From the NCBI GenBank assembly GCA_028823955.1, contig JAPPFE010000044.1, forward strand, positions 1-64,000: DNA of 64,000 bases. The letters run 5' to 3'. The notes under the pieces are model-generated. The model did no database searches. It worked only from the letters and a program-made list of their open reading frames with translations, and was not told the origin of the DNA. Below are positions 42,153 through 51,698 of this stretch, in pieces. This DNA comes from Candidatus Dadabacteria bacterium. Lineage in GTDB: Bacteria > Desulfobacterota_D > UBA1144 > Nemesobacterales > Nemesobacteraceae. Each line of letters begins with the position of its first letter. Position 1 is the first letter of the stretch. The position numbers and the translations under genes were made by a program.

Positions 42153-45100
42153 ATGAAGCTAATTTATCATCCTAAACAATCCACTTTCAAAAATCTTTTC
42201 AAAAAATACGGGCTTAACCCAAGTGATGAGACAATCCTTTTCCTTCTCCCCGGCGTCTCGGTTGTGCAGGAAATAGAAGATTATTACTCTGGCGAGGGGG
42301 TATGGGGAAAAAACCTGCTTACGTTCAATGAACTTTCGGATTTTGTAAACGAGGCGTCTCCGAACCTAAAAAAGAAAAGGATATCAAGGACTCAGGCCCT
42401 ATCTGTAACCAGGAAAGCAGCGGAATCAGTCTCGGGAGACCTTGAGATCTTCAAGGAATTTTCGAAGAATCGGGATTTTCTTGACTCCGTAGCTTCCATT
42501 GTTTCAAAACTGAAACAAACCAAAGTTTCTGTAAAGGAACTTGTCGGGTCTCCCAAGAGAATCAAGGCTCGGAGCTTGCGGAAAAAACTCTCGGATATAG
42601 GGCTTGTCTACGAAAAATACGAAGCGCTTGTCGCCGAGAGAGACTTTCTTGATGATGCGGATTCTGCCCGTGTCGTTTCAGAAGAGTTAGAGAGGGAAGG
42701 GCTTACCCCGTTTTTCCCATCCGCGAAAAAGCTTGTTATTTTTGGATTTTCCGATTTTACGATTTGTGAGCTTGATGTGATAAAGAGCCTTTCCTCGGCG
42801 GTTTCAGGAACCTTCTTTTTCGTAAGCGACTTCGGCGAGCTGGATGAATACAGAAGCTATTTTCTGGAAAAGCTTCGCGAAGCTTCCATAGTTTATGAAG
42901 AAAATTCCGCAGTGACAGATGAAGTCCTCGAAGCTAAGACTCAAAGCGAGTTCGGTGAGTTTCGGGACTCTCACGATGAAATTGAGTACGTCTCAAGGAA
43001 GATTAAAAAGCTCATTGTGGATGAGGAGTGTAAAGCCTCCGATTTTAAGGTTCTTGTCAGGTCATCGCAGAAACGCGGGCGCTCCATAGCCAATATATTC
43101 GAGAAAAACGGAGTTGCGGTCGACCTCAGAAACTCCGGGACCTTGGCCGGGAGCGTATACGGGCGCCTTGCGGGTGATATCCTTCGCCTCAAATCAGGCA
43201 ATTTTCACAGAAACGACCTGATCGGACTTCTTTGCAACCCGCTTTTTGCCCTCTATCTGGGAGAGTCTGAGTTCTCGCAGCGCAGCGCCAATCTCGTAAA
43301 GGAGATTTCCTCCGCAAGCGTTTCCTCCGAAGACAGGAAATACAGGACCGTAAGCGGTATCTCGGGTTGGAAGAGGATCCTGGAACACATAGTGGAACGG
43401 GATGCCCAGCTGTCCGCGGTCGCCCATGATATAGGCTCGGCACTTGATTCGGTATCGTCAAAGTTCGGAAAAAGAACTTTTGCCGCGATGACTTCTGATC
43501 TGAGAAAGATTTTTTCAGAACTCAGGGTTTCTGAGAGTTCGGCACTGCTTATAGAGAGAAATCAAACCACCAGGGAGTGTTTCGATGAATTTTTCTCTTT
43601 TCTGAGGGAGCTTTCCTTTTCTTACGGAGAGTTCGATTTCCGGGTTTCAGACCCCGGAGAGTATCTTCTTTTTCTGGATGAGTTCATGGGAGAGAGAACG
43701 GTTCTCTATAAAACTCCCTGCGATGGCGATTCGGAAAGGGTGAGCGTTACTGATTTCTCCGTAGCCCGCGGAATAAACCCGAAGTTTCTTTTTCTGGCCG
43801 GTCTTTCGGATACTTGTTTTCCTTCGCCTCTTCCTGCGGATCCCGTGCTCAAGCCCAGGGAGAAGGCGGAAATAAACCGGGCGCTTAAAAAAAAGGTGTT
43901 TGATGAGGAAGGTCTTCATTATGAAAAGGAAAAACATCTTTTCTCCACCCTTAGCACTGCCTCTTCTGAGAAGGTCTTTCTTTCCTGCTTCCGCTACGAC
44001 CAGAAATCAAGGGATGTAATCCGCTCTGACTTTCTTGAGGAAATGGGGATCTCTCCTCCGGCGCGGCGCTCTGAAAACTTCTCGGAACCTGGAGAGATAT
44101 TCTCTAGGGAAGATGTCTTGTTTTACTGTTTTTCACCTTCGAGGATACCGGATGTCGACCCTAAGATCGCCGAGGTCATAAGAGAGCACTACGGTTCGGA
44201 TATGGTTGGTTATCTCTCGGGTGGTATTTCCGCCGAGAGAAAAAGACTTGATCTTGAGGGGAATTATACGAATTTCGAAGGGGTTCTCCGTAACGCCCCT
44301 CCGTACCCGGACACTTTTTCACCCACAAAGCTCGAAACCTACGGGACATGTCCCTTCATGTATTTTTCGAAGGAAACGCTGAAACTGGATGTGGTCGGGG
44401 ATCCCGACGAACAGAAGGCCTCGCAGCTTGACCTTGGCTCACTTGCCCACGAGATCCTCAAGGAGTTCATGGAGACAGTTTTCGCCGATGGCTCCGACTG
44501 GCCAGAAGCGAGCCGTATTGCGGAGGTCTATGAGAAACTCAGAAGGAAGTACGAAACGAAGCCCGGGATTTTCTCCCATCTCCCAAAGAATGTAGCGGAG
44601 ATTGGAAAGAAAAGGTTTTTTGACTGCATTTTACCGAACTTCATCACCGATGAGATTCAAAGAATCGGAAAGGATGAATTCATCCCCTGGGTTTTCGAAC
44701 AAAAAGTCAATTTTCGCATCGGGAATGCAGAAATCAGTGGAAAAGTGGACAGGGTAGATGTCCACAGAGACGACAAGAAGAAAACCGCGGTTATCGATTA
44801 CAAGATCGGAAGCGTAAAAGGGAGAAAATATTTTGATTTTGAGAATCTGCAGCTTCCCCTTTACCTAAAGGCGCTGTTTGATGAAGGGGCTGCTCCCTCC
44901 AGGGGATCTTATCTTTCAATCGGAAGACCGGGAGAAAGCGTTTCTTCCAAAGACCCTTATCTTGATGAAGCGGCTTCGCTTGCGGAGTACTACGTGGAGA
45001 ACATAAAGAAAGGGTTTTTTCCTCCCTATGTGGGGAAAAAAGAGAAGAACCAGGAAGCCCACTACCTCGAGATGTCCAAGGGTCGTCCCTGTTCTTACTG

Positions 45101-45167
45101 TGATTACGCTGACCTTTGCAGGGTAAAAGACGGGGTGGTAAGGAGAACCGGGCATTCGCGAGGATAA
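42153..45167 (+). CDS. addB: AddB-like PD-(D/E)XK nuclease/helicase subunit
   Basis: 1004 aa; C-terminal GKVDRVDVHRDDKKKTAVIDYKIGS nuclease motif and YGTCPFMYFSK ... CSYCDYADLC (AddB-type Fe-S cysteines); followed by addA. Confidence 0.83.
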   Translation: MKLIYHPKQSTFKNLFKKYGLNPSDETILFLLPGVSVVQEIEDYYSGEGVWGKNLLTFNELSDFVNEASPNLKKKRISRTQALSVTRKAAESVSGDLEIFKEFSKNRDFLDSVASIVSKLKQTKVSVKELVGSPKRIKARSLRKKLSDIGLVYEKYEALVAERDFLDDADSARVVSEELEREGLTPFFPSAKKLVIFGFSDFTICELDVIKSLSSAVSGTFFFVSDFGELDEYRSYFLEKLREASIVYEENSAVTDEVLEAKTQSEFGEFRDSHDEIEYVSRKIKKLIVDEECKASDFKVLVRSSQKRGRSIANIFEKNGVAVDLRNSGTLAGSVYGRLAGDILRLKSGNFHRNDLIGLLCNPLFALYLGESEFSQRSANLVKEISSASVSSEDRKYRTVSGISGWKRILEHIVERDAQLSAVAHDIGSALDSVSSKFGKRTFAAMTSDLRKIFSELRVSESSALLIERNQTTRECFDEFFSFLRELSFSYGEFDFRVSDPGEYLLFLDEFMGERTVLYKTPCDGDSERVSVTDFSVARGINPKFLFLAGLSDTCFPSPLPADPVLKPREKAEINRALKKKVFDEEGLHYEKEKHLFSTLSTASSEKVFLSCFRYDQKSRDVIRSDFLEEMGISPPARRSENFSEPGEIFSREDVLFYCFSPSRIPDVDPKIAEVIREHYGSDMVGYLSGGISAERKRLDLEGNYTNFEGVLRNAPPYPDTFSPTKLETYGTCPFMYFSKETLKLDVVGDPDEQKASQLDLGSLAHEILKEFMETVFADGSDWPEASRIAEVYEKLRRKYETKPGIFSHLPKNVAEIGKKRFFDCILPNFITDEIQRIGKDEFIPWVFEQKVNFRIGNAEISGKVDRVDVHRDDKKKTAVIDYKIGSVKGRKYFDFENLQLPLYLKALFDEGAAPSRGSYLSIGRPGESVSSKDPYLDEAASLAEYYVENIKKGFFPPYVGKKEKNQEAHYLEMSKGRPCSYCDYADLCRVKDGVVRRTGHSRG

Positions 45168-45170
45168 GCC

Positions 45171-48100
45171 ATGGAGAAAGTTTCCAACTTCTTAGATCTT
45201 AACGAAGAGCAGTCCCTGATACTTCGCCCGGCAAGAAAAGTGGCGGTCAGGGCGGGGGCGGGTTCGGGAAAGACAAGAGCCATAATAGCTAGGTATCTGG
45301 GGATTCTGGAGGGGGGAGAAGCGGATATTCCTCAAATTGTGGCCGTTACCTTTACGGAAAACGCCGCTGCAGAACTGAAATCCAGAATAAGTTCCGAGAT
45401 TACGAAGTATATCGAGGATTACGGCCACAGAGGAAATATAGCCGAGGGGTGGCGCAGGAAGTTTTTCTCCGCTCCCATAGGAACTATCCACAGTTTCTGT
45501 TCAGGGATACTGAGAGAAAACGTCTTTGATTCGGGGCTCCCGCTTAATTTCTCCGTGATTGAAGGTTCCGAGGAGAATGCTTTTTACGAACAAAATATCG
45601 GCAAGTTTCTTCTCATGAAGATCGAGGAGGGCGACCCTAGGCTCCAGAGACTTCTCGAGATGGAATCTTATGATTATGCCCAGATTATGAAGATCATGGC
45701 GATGATACTGAAAGAAGCGGCAAGGCTCCATCTGATCCCTCCTTTTTCCTATTACGGAGAGAACCCCGGCCCCAAAAACCCCGATTCAGAAGCGCTTGAA
45801 TCCATGGATGAAAATCTTCACATGAGGATTGGGGACTATATTTCCGTTCTTTCGTCCCAATCCAAAAGGAGAAAGCAGGTTCTGCAGGATCTAAGCGGGA
45901 AAATAGACATGACTCTGGGCCTTGACCGGAATATTCGCTACCTGAGGGCCGTTTATGAAGAGGCAAAAAAGGAGATGACGAAGTCTGAGGTTGAGCAGTC
46001 GAGGCTTGCGCTTGTTGATGCGGTCTTTTCAGTAATGGGACATTACGATTCGGAAATCAACTCTATCTATCTTGATTTATCCGGCGACGCGTATCGTTTT
46101 CTGAGAGAGAGGAAGATCCTTGAGGAGAAAATAGAGTATGAGGACATGATACGTCTCACAATTGAACTCCTCGAGAAAAATCCTGAAATATTAGGCTATT
46201 ACAGGAATTTCCTAAAGTTTATTATAGTTGATGAATTCCAGGATACCGATTCCCTTCAGCTCAGGTTGATGAATCTTCTCACCGACGGTGACTCTGGAGG
46301 CAGTCTTGTTGTAGTCGGTGACGTGAACCAGTCCGTTTACGGTTTCAGGGGAGCCGAGCCAGAGACGTTCGGGAAGATACTTCAGACTGGGGATTTCGAG
46401 AAAATATCCTTTGCGGCCAACTACCGCTCCAGCGGCAGTCTCATAGATTTTTTCAATGTTTTTTTCGCCGGCAGCTTCCCCGAAGGATATTACGAAAAGA
46501 TGACAGTTCCCATTTCGCGGCCCGATCCCGGTATTTCGGTGGAAATAATCGCTTGTGAAGGTGCGAAGGCTGACGAGTCGATCGAACTTGAAGCCCGTGC
46601 CGTGGCGTCAAGGATAAAACAGATACGGAAGGAATCCTCAGAAGAAATTGCTCTTCTGTTCAGAAGGTCTTCAAACGTCTCCGTATACGAAAAAGCGCTT
46701 GCGAAGGAAGGGATAAGGTTTCAGTCCCGTATTGGGCGCGGTTTCTACGACCTTCCCGAGGTAAGGGACGCTATGTGCATGCTCACATACTTTCTTGACC
46801 CTCAGGATCTATTGGCTCGGGCCTCGGTGCTCAGATCTCCTTACTTCGGAGCGTCGGATGACGAGCTTTTCTCCCATTTCCGGGGAGAGGGAAGAGAAAA
46901 CGGCTCCCGAGTCGGGCAATATATTCGTTTTCTTGATGAAAAGAGAAGGGAATACGTTAACGGAGATGCCTTCAGGGCGGTCGATTTCGCTGTAAACGGG
47001 CTTGGCTATTCCTCAGCAGTTCTGGGGCTTCCGGATGGAAAGGCCAAGTATCTGAACCTGAAGAAGGTTCTCCTGATGACAGAAAATCTGGTCTCGCACA
47101 AGGGGTACGGGCTTCGGCAAGTGGTTGAGCACTTTGATTCCATGCGTCGAACTTACGAAGAAGAGCAGGTCTTTGAGGAAATAAACGACAGCGGGGTAGT
47201 GAAACTCTTGACGGTTCACGGGGCGAAAGGGCTTGAATTTCATACCGTTTTTCTCTGCAATACTAACTACAGAAAGGTGACGCCGTCTGAAAGGGTGATG
47301 GCCGATATCAAAAAAGGTTTTGTAGTCAGATACCCGGCTTCCTCTTCGGATAATTGGGAGGACCTTAAATCCCGCGTTGAGAAAAAAGAGGCCTGGGAAG
47401 AGAGAAGGGCGCTCTATGTGGCCATGACCCGGGCCGAGGAAAGACTTTTCATATGTTTCAGCGGACGCCGTCTGGCCAAAGAGGAGCGGATACAGGTGGA
47501 AAAAGGAAGCTTCGCCGAGCTCATTGATTCAAGACTTTCCCTCTCTTCCCGGTGTCTTGAAATGCCGAAAGGGTTTACAGACGATACTTGGGGAATTTCT
47601 TTTCCGGGCTTCTACGAGGGGGGAACTTCAAAAGGACCCGACTCCCCGGATACTTCCTCCTTGGGAACGGAAGTTCCTCTGCAACTTAAATACATGGAAC
47701 CCACATACGGCAGGGAGGATAAGCCAAAGCGGGCGGAGATCTCCCCGCTTCCAGACCTGTTTTCTCCTACTGACCGCTTAAAGGATCCGGAGAGAGTGGG
47801 AAGCATAATGCACAGGTTCCTTGAGGTTTGGGATTTCAGGGAGGAAACGGCCGAGAAAGAGATTGAGTTCGTTCTGGGGGAATTTCTCGTTTCAAACCCG
47901 AATATGAAGGAACTGCTGCTGGAACTTTCCTCGAATTTTCTAGAGTCCGAGCTCTTTTCCTTTATAGGCGAGGCTCGGGAAATCAGAAGAGAGCTTAAAT
48001 TTGTCTTTGATCCCGGTAAGGGTGCTTCGAAAAGGGGCAGAATAGACCTTCTGACGGAAGAGGATGGGGGAATGCGTCTTTTTGATTATAAGTACAGAAA

Positions 48101-48239
48101 ATCGATGAATGAAGACACCCGTGAGGCTTACGAAGAGCAGATGGACGGTTACTGCGAAGCCATACGCTCAAGATTCGAAAAACCACTGCTTTCGCGCCAC
48201 ATAGTTCTTATCCCGCAGGTTGAGCTTGTCTCCATATAA
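45171..48239 (+). CDS. addA: AddA-like UvrD/Rep helicase-nuclease subunit
   Basis: AGAGSGKTRAIIARYL, VTFTENAAAELKSRI, IIVDEFQDTDSLQLRLM, LTVHGAKGLEFHTVFL, YVAMTRAEERLFICFSG, C-terminal GRIDLLTEEDGGMRLFDYKY. Confidence 0.88.
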   Translation: MEKVSNFLDLNEEQSLILRPARKVAVRAGAGSGKTRAIIARYLGILEGGEADIPQIVAVTFTENAAAELKSRISSEITKYIEDYGHRGNIAEGWRRKFFSAPIGTIHSFCSGILRENVFDSGLPLNFSVIEGSEENAFYEQNIGKFLLMKIEEGDPRLQRLLEMESYDYAQIMKIMAMILKEAARLHLIPPFSYYGENPGPKNPDSEALESMDENLHMRIGDYISVLSSQSKRRKQVLQDLSGKIDMTLGLDRNIRYLRAVYEEAKKEMTKSEVEQSRLALVDAVFSVMGHYDSEINSIYLDLSGDAYRFLRERKILEEKIEYEDMIRLTIELLEKNPEILGYYRNFLKFIIVDEFQDTDSLQLRLMNLLTDGDSGGSLVVVGDVNQSVYGFRGAEPETFGKILQTGDFEKISFAANYRSSGSLIDFFNVFFAGSFPEGYYEKMTVPISRPDPGISVEIIACEGAKADESIELEARAVASRIKQIRKESSEEIALLFRRSSNVSVYEKALAKEGIRFQSRIGRGFYDLPEVRDAMCMLTYFLDPQDLLARASVLRSPYFGASDDELFSHFRGEGRENGSRVGQYIRFLDEKRREYVNGDAFRAVDFAVNGLGYSSAVLGLPDGKAKYLNLKKVLLMTENLVSHKGYGLRQVVEHFDSMRRTYEEEQVFEEINDSGVVKLLTVHGAKGLEFHTVFLCNTNYRKVTPSERVMADIKKGFVVRYPASSSDNWEDLKSRVEKKEAWEERRALYVAMTRAEERLFICFSGRRLAKEERIQVEKGSFAELIDSRLSLSSRCLEMPKGFTDDTWGISFPGFYEGGTSKGPDSPDTSSLGTEVPLQLKYMEPTYGREDKPKRAEISPLPDLFSPTDRLKDPERVGSIMHRFLEVWDFREETAEKEIEFVLGEFLVSNPNMKELLLELSSNFLESELFSFIGEAREIRRELKFVFDPGKGASKRGRIDLLTEEDGGMRLFDYKYRKSMNEDTREAYEEQMDGYCEAIRSRFEKPLLSRHIVLIPQVELVSI

Positions 48240-48246
48240 AAGTCCC

Positions 48247-48939
48247 ATGGAAAAGACGGTTGTTATAATCCCTGCCTTAAACGAAGAGCGCTCCATAGGA
48301 CAGGTAATTGCGGATATTCCCCAGGACCTCGTTACGGAGATAGTGGTCGTTAACAATGGTTCGACCGACTCCACGGCGAGCGTTGCCTCGGGCTGCGGAG
48401 CTACGGTCATAGACGAAGAGAGAAGAGGGTACGGGCAGGCTTGCCTTGCGGGGATAGATTACATTAAGAACTCTTCGTATCCTCCTGATATTATAGTGTT
48501 TCTGGATGGAGATTATTCTGATTATCCGGGAGAAATGAAAACCCTCATTTCACCGATAACCGAGGGCGGATATGATCTCGTCATAGGGTCAAGAACCATC
48601 GGTGAAAGACAGAGGGGGGCGCTTTTGCCTCAGGCCCTTGTGGGCAACTATGTGGCGACCAGGCTTATAAAGCTGTTTTACGGAGTGAGCTTTACCGACC
48701 TTGGTCCCTTCAGGGCCATAAGATACGACAAGCTCCTTTCTCTCGGCATGAGAGACAGGACTTTCGGATGGACGGTTGAGATGCAGGTGAAGGCCGCCAA
48801 GAAAGGGCTTCGCTGCACAGAGGTTCCGGTGAGTTACAGGAAGAGAATAGGAACTTCAAAGGTAACCGGAACAATCACGGGAAGCTTTATGGCCGGGGTG
48901 AAGATCATCTGGGTGATATTCAGGCAGCTTTTTTCGTAA
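48247..48939 (+). CDS. Glycosyltransferase family 2
   Basis: MEKTVVIIPALNEERSIGQVIADIPQDLVTEIVVVNNGSTDSTASVA, FLDGDYSDYP. Confidence 0.9.
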   Translation: MEKTVVIIPALNEERSIGQVIADIPQDLVTEIVVVNNGSTDSTASVASGCGATVIDEERRGYGQACLAGIDYIKNSSYPPDIIVFLDGDYSDYPGEMKTLISPITEGGYDLVIGSRTIGERQRGALLPQALVGNYVATRLIKLFYGVSFTDLGPFRAIRYDKLLSLGMRDRTFGWTVEMQVKAAKKGLRCTEVPVSYRKRIGTSKVTGTITGSFMAGVKIIWVIFRQLFS

Positions 48940-48954
48940 GGTTTCTTGCTGGCG

Positions 48955-49028
48955 CGTCCCCGGCAGGATTCGAACCTGCGGCCTCAGGATTAGGAATCCT
49001 GCGCTCTATCCAACTGAGCTACGGGGAC
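48955..49028 (-). tRNA. tRNA-Arg (anticodon CCT)
   Basis: Minus strand GTCCCCGTAGCTCAGTTGGATAGAGCGCAGGATTCCTAATCCTGAGGCCGCAGGTTCGAATCCTGCCGGGGACG folds as a cloverleaf; anticodon loop TTCCTAA; 7-bp acceptor stem. Confidence 0.95.
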
Positions 49029-49067
49029 ACAGAAGGGGAAATGAGTCTACCCGCTTGGGTTTCCGCT

Positions 49068-49883
49068 TCAAGGGAAAGGGAAACCGAATCTTATCTCGAA
49101 GACCTCGGACCAGTTCTTTCCGGTGATAAGGAAAGTGCGGGAGTAGGGTTTCCAGGCGATTCCGTTCAGCACTCCCGCTTTGTCCGGAAAGCTCAGCCTT
49201 TCTCTGAGTTCCCCCAAGTTTATCCGTCTCTCCACCATGCCGCTGTAGGAATCTACAACCACTATATCGTCCGAGTTCCATATGTTGCAGTAGATTTTTC
49301 CCTCCACGTATTCAAGCTCGTTAAGCATGGTAACTGCCGACCCATTCTCCTTTACGCTTAAGACTTTCGTTATCCCGAAGTTCCTGGGGGAAAGAAAATA
49401 CAGTTTTTCGGTCCCGTCGCTCATTATGAGTTGAGTTCCGTCGTCAGTAAGTCCCCAGCCTTCGGTGAAATAGGTAAACGACCCTTTCTGCTGCAGGCTC
49501 TCCTTGTCGTATATGAGGCCCTGCCTGGATTTCCAGGTGAGCTGGTATATGCTGTCGCCTATTATGGTAAGACCTTCGCCGAAAAACCTTGCAGGAAGGT
49601 ACACCCTAGCAAGCACCGCTCCCGTGAACGGGTTGATTTTTCTAAGAGATGAGCTTCCGTAAAGCCCGGTACTTTCATAAAGGAACCCGTCTCTGTAGAC
49701 AAATCCCTGAGTGAAAGCGGTCGGGTCGTGGGGGAAAGAATAAAGCACATTGAAGGCGGTCCCGCCGGGATAATACCCCGTGTTTTCCGTCGTGAGACAT
49801 GAGGAAAGAATAAGGAGAAAGAGGCAGACAAGACCTGCCATGGCCGCAAGAGGATTTATTCTTTTATGATACTGTTTCCGCAT
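49068..49883 (-). CDS. Glutaminyl-peptide cyclotransferase (plant-type glutamine cyclotransferase)
   Basis: SFPHDPTAFTQGFVYRDGFLYESTGLYGSSSLRKI, FGEGLTIIGDSIYQLTWKS, EGWGLTDDGTQLIMSDGT, LNELEYVEGKIYCNIWNSDDIVVVD. Confidence 0.9.
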   Translation of the reverse strand: MRKQYHKRINPLAAMAGLVCLFLLILSSCLTTENTGYYPGGTAFNVLYSFPHDPTAFTQGFVYRDGFLYESTGLYGSSSLRKINPFTGAVLARVYLPARFFGEGLTIIGDSIYQLTWKSRQGLIYDKESLQQKGSFTYFTEGWGLTDDGTQLIMSDGTEKLYFLSPRNFGITKVLSVKENGSAVTMLNELEYVEGKIYCNIWNSDDIVVVDSYSGMVERRINLGELRERLSFPDKAGVLNGIAWKPYSRTFLITGKNWSEVFEIRFGFPFP

Positions 49884-49932
49884 AGGGCTTATTCTAAGCC
49901 ATAAATATCTCTTTAGAAACCCCGCTCTTTTC

Positions 49933-49960
49933 TTGACAGCGGATTTGTTTTTGCTAGAAT
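49933..49960 (+). promoter_or_regulatory. Sigma70-like promoter for the mntR/ABC operon
   Basis: TTGACA (49933-49938), 16-nt spacer, TAGAAT (49955-49960). Confidence 0.6.
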
Positions 49961-49970
49961 TAAAAACAAA

Positions 49971-49986
49971 TTTAGACAAGACTAAA
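49971..49986. promoter_or_regulatory. Candidate MntR/DtxR-family operator
   Basis: Inverted repeat TTTAG-ACAAGA-CTAAA just downstream of the -10 box and upstream of a DtxR-family regulator gene. Confidence 0.55.
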
Positions 49987-50043
49987 ATATTTTTTTGTCT
50001 ATTTGAATCTTAAGCGGTTTTTGCTTGGATAAAGAGAAAAAAG

Positions 50044-50703
50044 ATGCTTTCGCAATCAATAGAGGATTATCTGAAGGCCATTTACGAGGTTGAGACTTCC
50101 GAGGGAAAAGTTTCGACCAGCGCGCTTTCAGAAAAACTGGGCGTGTCTCCGGCTTCGGTAACGAGCATGATGAAAAAGCTCTCGGAGAAAAAGCTCATAA
50201 CCCACAAGCGCTACCAAGGGGTGAAGCTTACTCCCGCGGGCAGGAAAATAGCTCTTGAGATAATCAGACATCACCGGCTTATCGAGCTTTACCTCAAGGA
50301 GGCGCTAGGCGTTCCCTGGGACCAGGTGCACCAGGAAGCCGAGAAATGGGAACACGTGCTCTCAGAGGATCTTGAAGACAGGATCGACAAGTTTCTTGGT
50401 TATCCGGTCACCGACCCGCATGGTTCGCCGATCCCGCGCCGAGACGGCACCATGATCGTGAGGGAGTGCGATGCTCTTGTGGATGTGGAGCCTGACACCT
50501 TGGTGAGAGTGGTTGAAGTGAGCGATCATGACCCGGAACTGCTTCGTTACCTGGGCGGGATAGGTCTTTATCCCGAGACCGAGATGACAGTTGTTTCGAA
50601 GCAGCCTTTTAAGGGCCCCATAATCGTCGAGCTGACCGGGAAGGAATATCCCATAGGGCGAAACGCTGCCAAGTACATACTGGTTGAGAAAGCGAACAAC
50701 TGA
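50044..50703 (+). CDS. DtxR/MntR family metal-dependent transcriptional regulator
   Basis: SIEDYLKAIYEVETSEGKVSTSALSEKLGVSPASVTSMMKKLSEKKLITHKRYQGVKLT; C-terminal FeoA/SH3-like domain. Confidence 0.93.
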   Translation: MLSQSIEDYLKAIYEVETSEGKVSTSALSEKLGVSPASVTSMMKKLSEKKLITHKRYQGVKLTPAGRKIALEIIRHHRLIELYLKEALGVPWDQVHQEAEKWEHVLSEDLEDRIDKFLGYPVTDPHGSPIPRRDGTMIVRECDALVDVEPDTLVRVVEVSDHDPELLRYLGGIGLYPETEMTVVSKQPFKGPIIVELTGKEYPIGRNAAKYILVEKANN

Positions 50704-50714
50704 GAGAGAAAAGA

Positions 50715-51698
50715 ATGAAAATGATAACGGGCATGAGGTTCTTTCTGCTTTCTGCATTGCTGGTGCTCTGCGGAGCCTGCGCTGAAAGCAGCGGGAGCGT
50801 AAAAAGAGAAGGCACGATAAAAGTGGTTACTACCACCGCTATGATCGGAGACCTGGTCAAGAACATCGCAGGGGAAAAAGCGGAGGTCATCTCCCTCATG
50901 GGAACCGGTGTTGATCCGCATCTTTACAAGGCGAGCGCCGGGGACGTGGGAAAGCTTGCCGGGGCCGACATGATTTTTTATAACGGCCTTCACCTTGAGG
51001 GAAAGATTACGGATGTTCTTGCGCAGATGAAAAAAAGCGGGATATTCACCGTGGGCGTCGCGGAGGGAATCGACAAATCCCTGCTTCTTTCTCCCGAGGA
51101 ATACGAAGGATACTACGATCCGCATATATGGTTTGATGTCGCTCTGTGGAAAAAAGCGGCCAAGGTTGTCATGGAGGCTTTCTCACTCTACGATCCGCAA
51201 AACGCCGGTATCTACAAACAGAACGCCGAATCCTATATCAAAGAACTGAACCTCCTGCAGTCTTACATACAGAAGAAGATAGCCTTGTTGCGTCACGAAA
51301 GAAGGGTGCTTATAACGGCCCACGACGCTTTTAATTATTTCGGAAGAGGTTACGGGTTTGAGGTAATGGGGCTTCAGGGGATAAGTACCGATTCTGAAGC
51401 GAGCGTTGCGGATATACAGAATCTCTCAAAGGTAGTCGCCGAGCGAAAAATTCCGGCAGTTTTCGTTGAAACTTCCATCTCTCCCAGATACATGCGTGCC
51501 CTTCGGGCCTCGGTGAAGGCAAGAGGTTTTGATGTCCGGATAGGCGGCAGTCTTTACTCGGACTCGATGGGCAGTCCGGGAACAGAAGAGGGCAGCTACA
51601 TAGGGATGTTCAGAAGCAACGTGGATACTATCGTGGAATCCCTCAGCCGGAGTATCGAGGTTGCCGATTCTAAAGCCGAAGCCGCCGGAGATGGGTAA
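50715..51698 (+). CDS. Metal (Mn/Zn) ABC transporter substrate-binding lipoprotein
   Basis: VVTTTAMIGDLVKNIAGEKAEVISLMGTGVDPHLYKAS, DPHIWFDVALW, LITAHDAFNYFGRGYGF. Confidence 0.93.
   Translation: MKMITGMRFFLLSALLVLCGACAESSGSVKREGTIKVVTTTAMIGDLVKNIAGEKAEVISLMGTGVDPHLYKASAGDVGKLAGADMIFYNGLHLEGKITDVLAQMKKSGIFTVGVAEGIDKSLLLSPEEYEGYYDPHIWFDVALWKKAAKVVMEAFSLYDPQNAGIYKQNAESYIKELNLLQSYIQKKIALLRHERRVLITAHDAFNYFGRGYGFEVMGLQGISTDSEASVADIQNLSKVVAERKIPAVFVETSISPRYMRALRASVKARGFDVRIGGSLYSDSMGSPGTEEGSYIGMFRSNVDTIVESLSRSIEVADSKAEAAGDG

Noticed and set aside
48955-49028. tRNA-Arg as the attachment site for the 30-42 kb island
   Set aside because: The tRNA is about 7 kb away from the island with addBA and a glycosyltransferase in between, no integrase is present and no duplicated tRNA 3' end was noticed.
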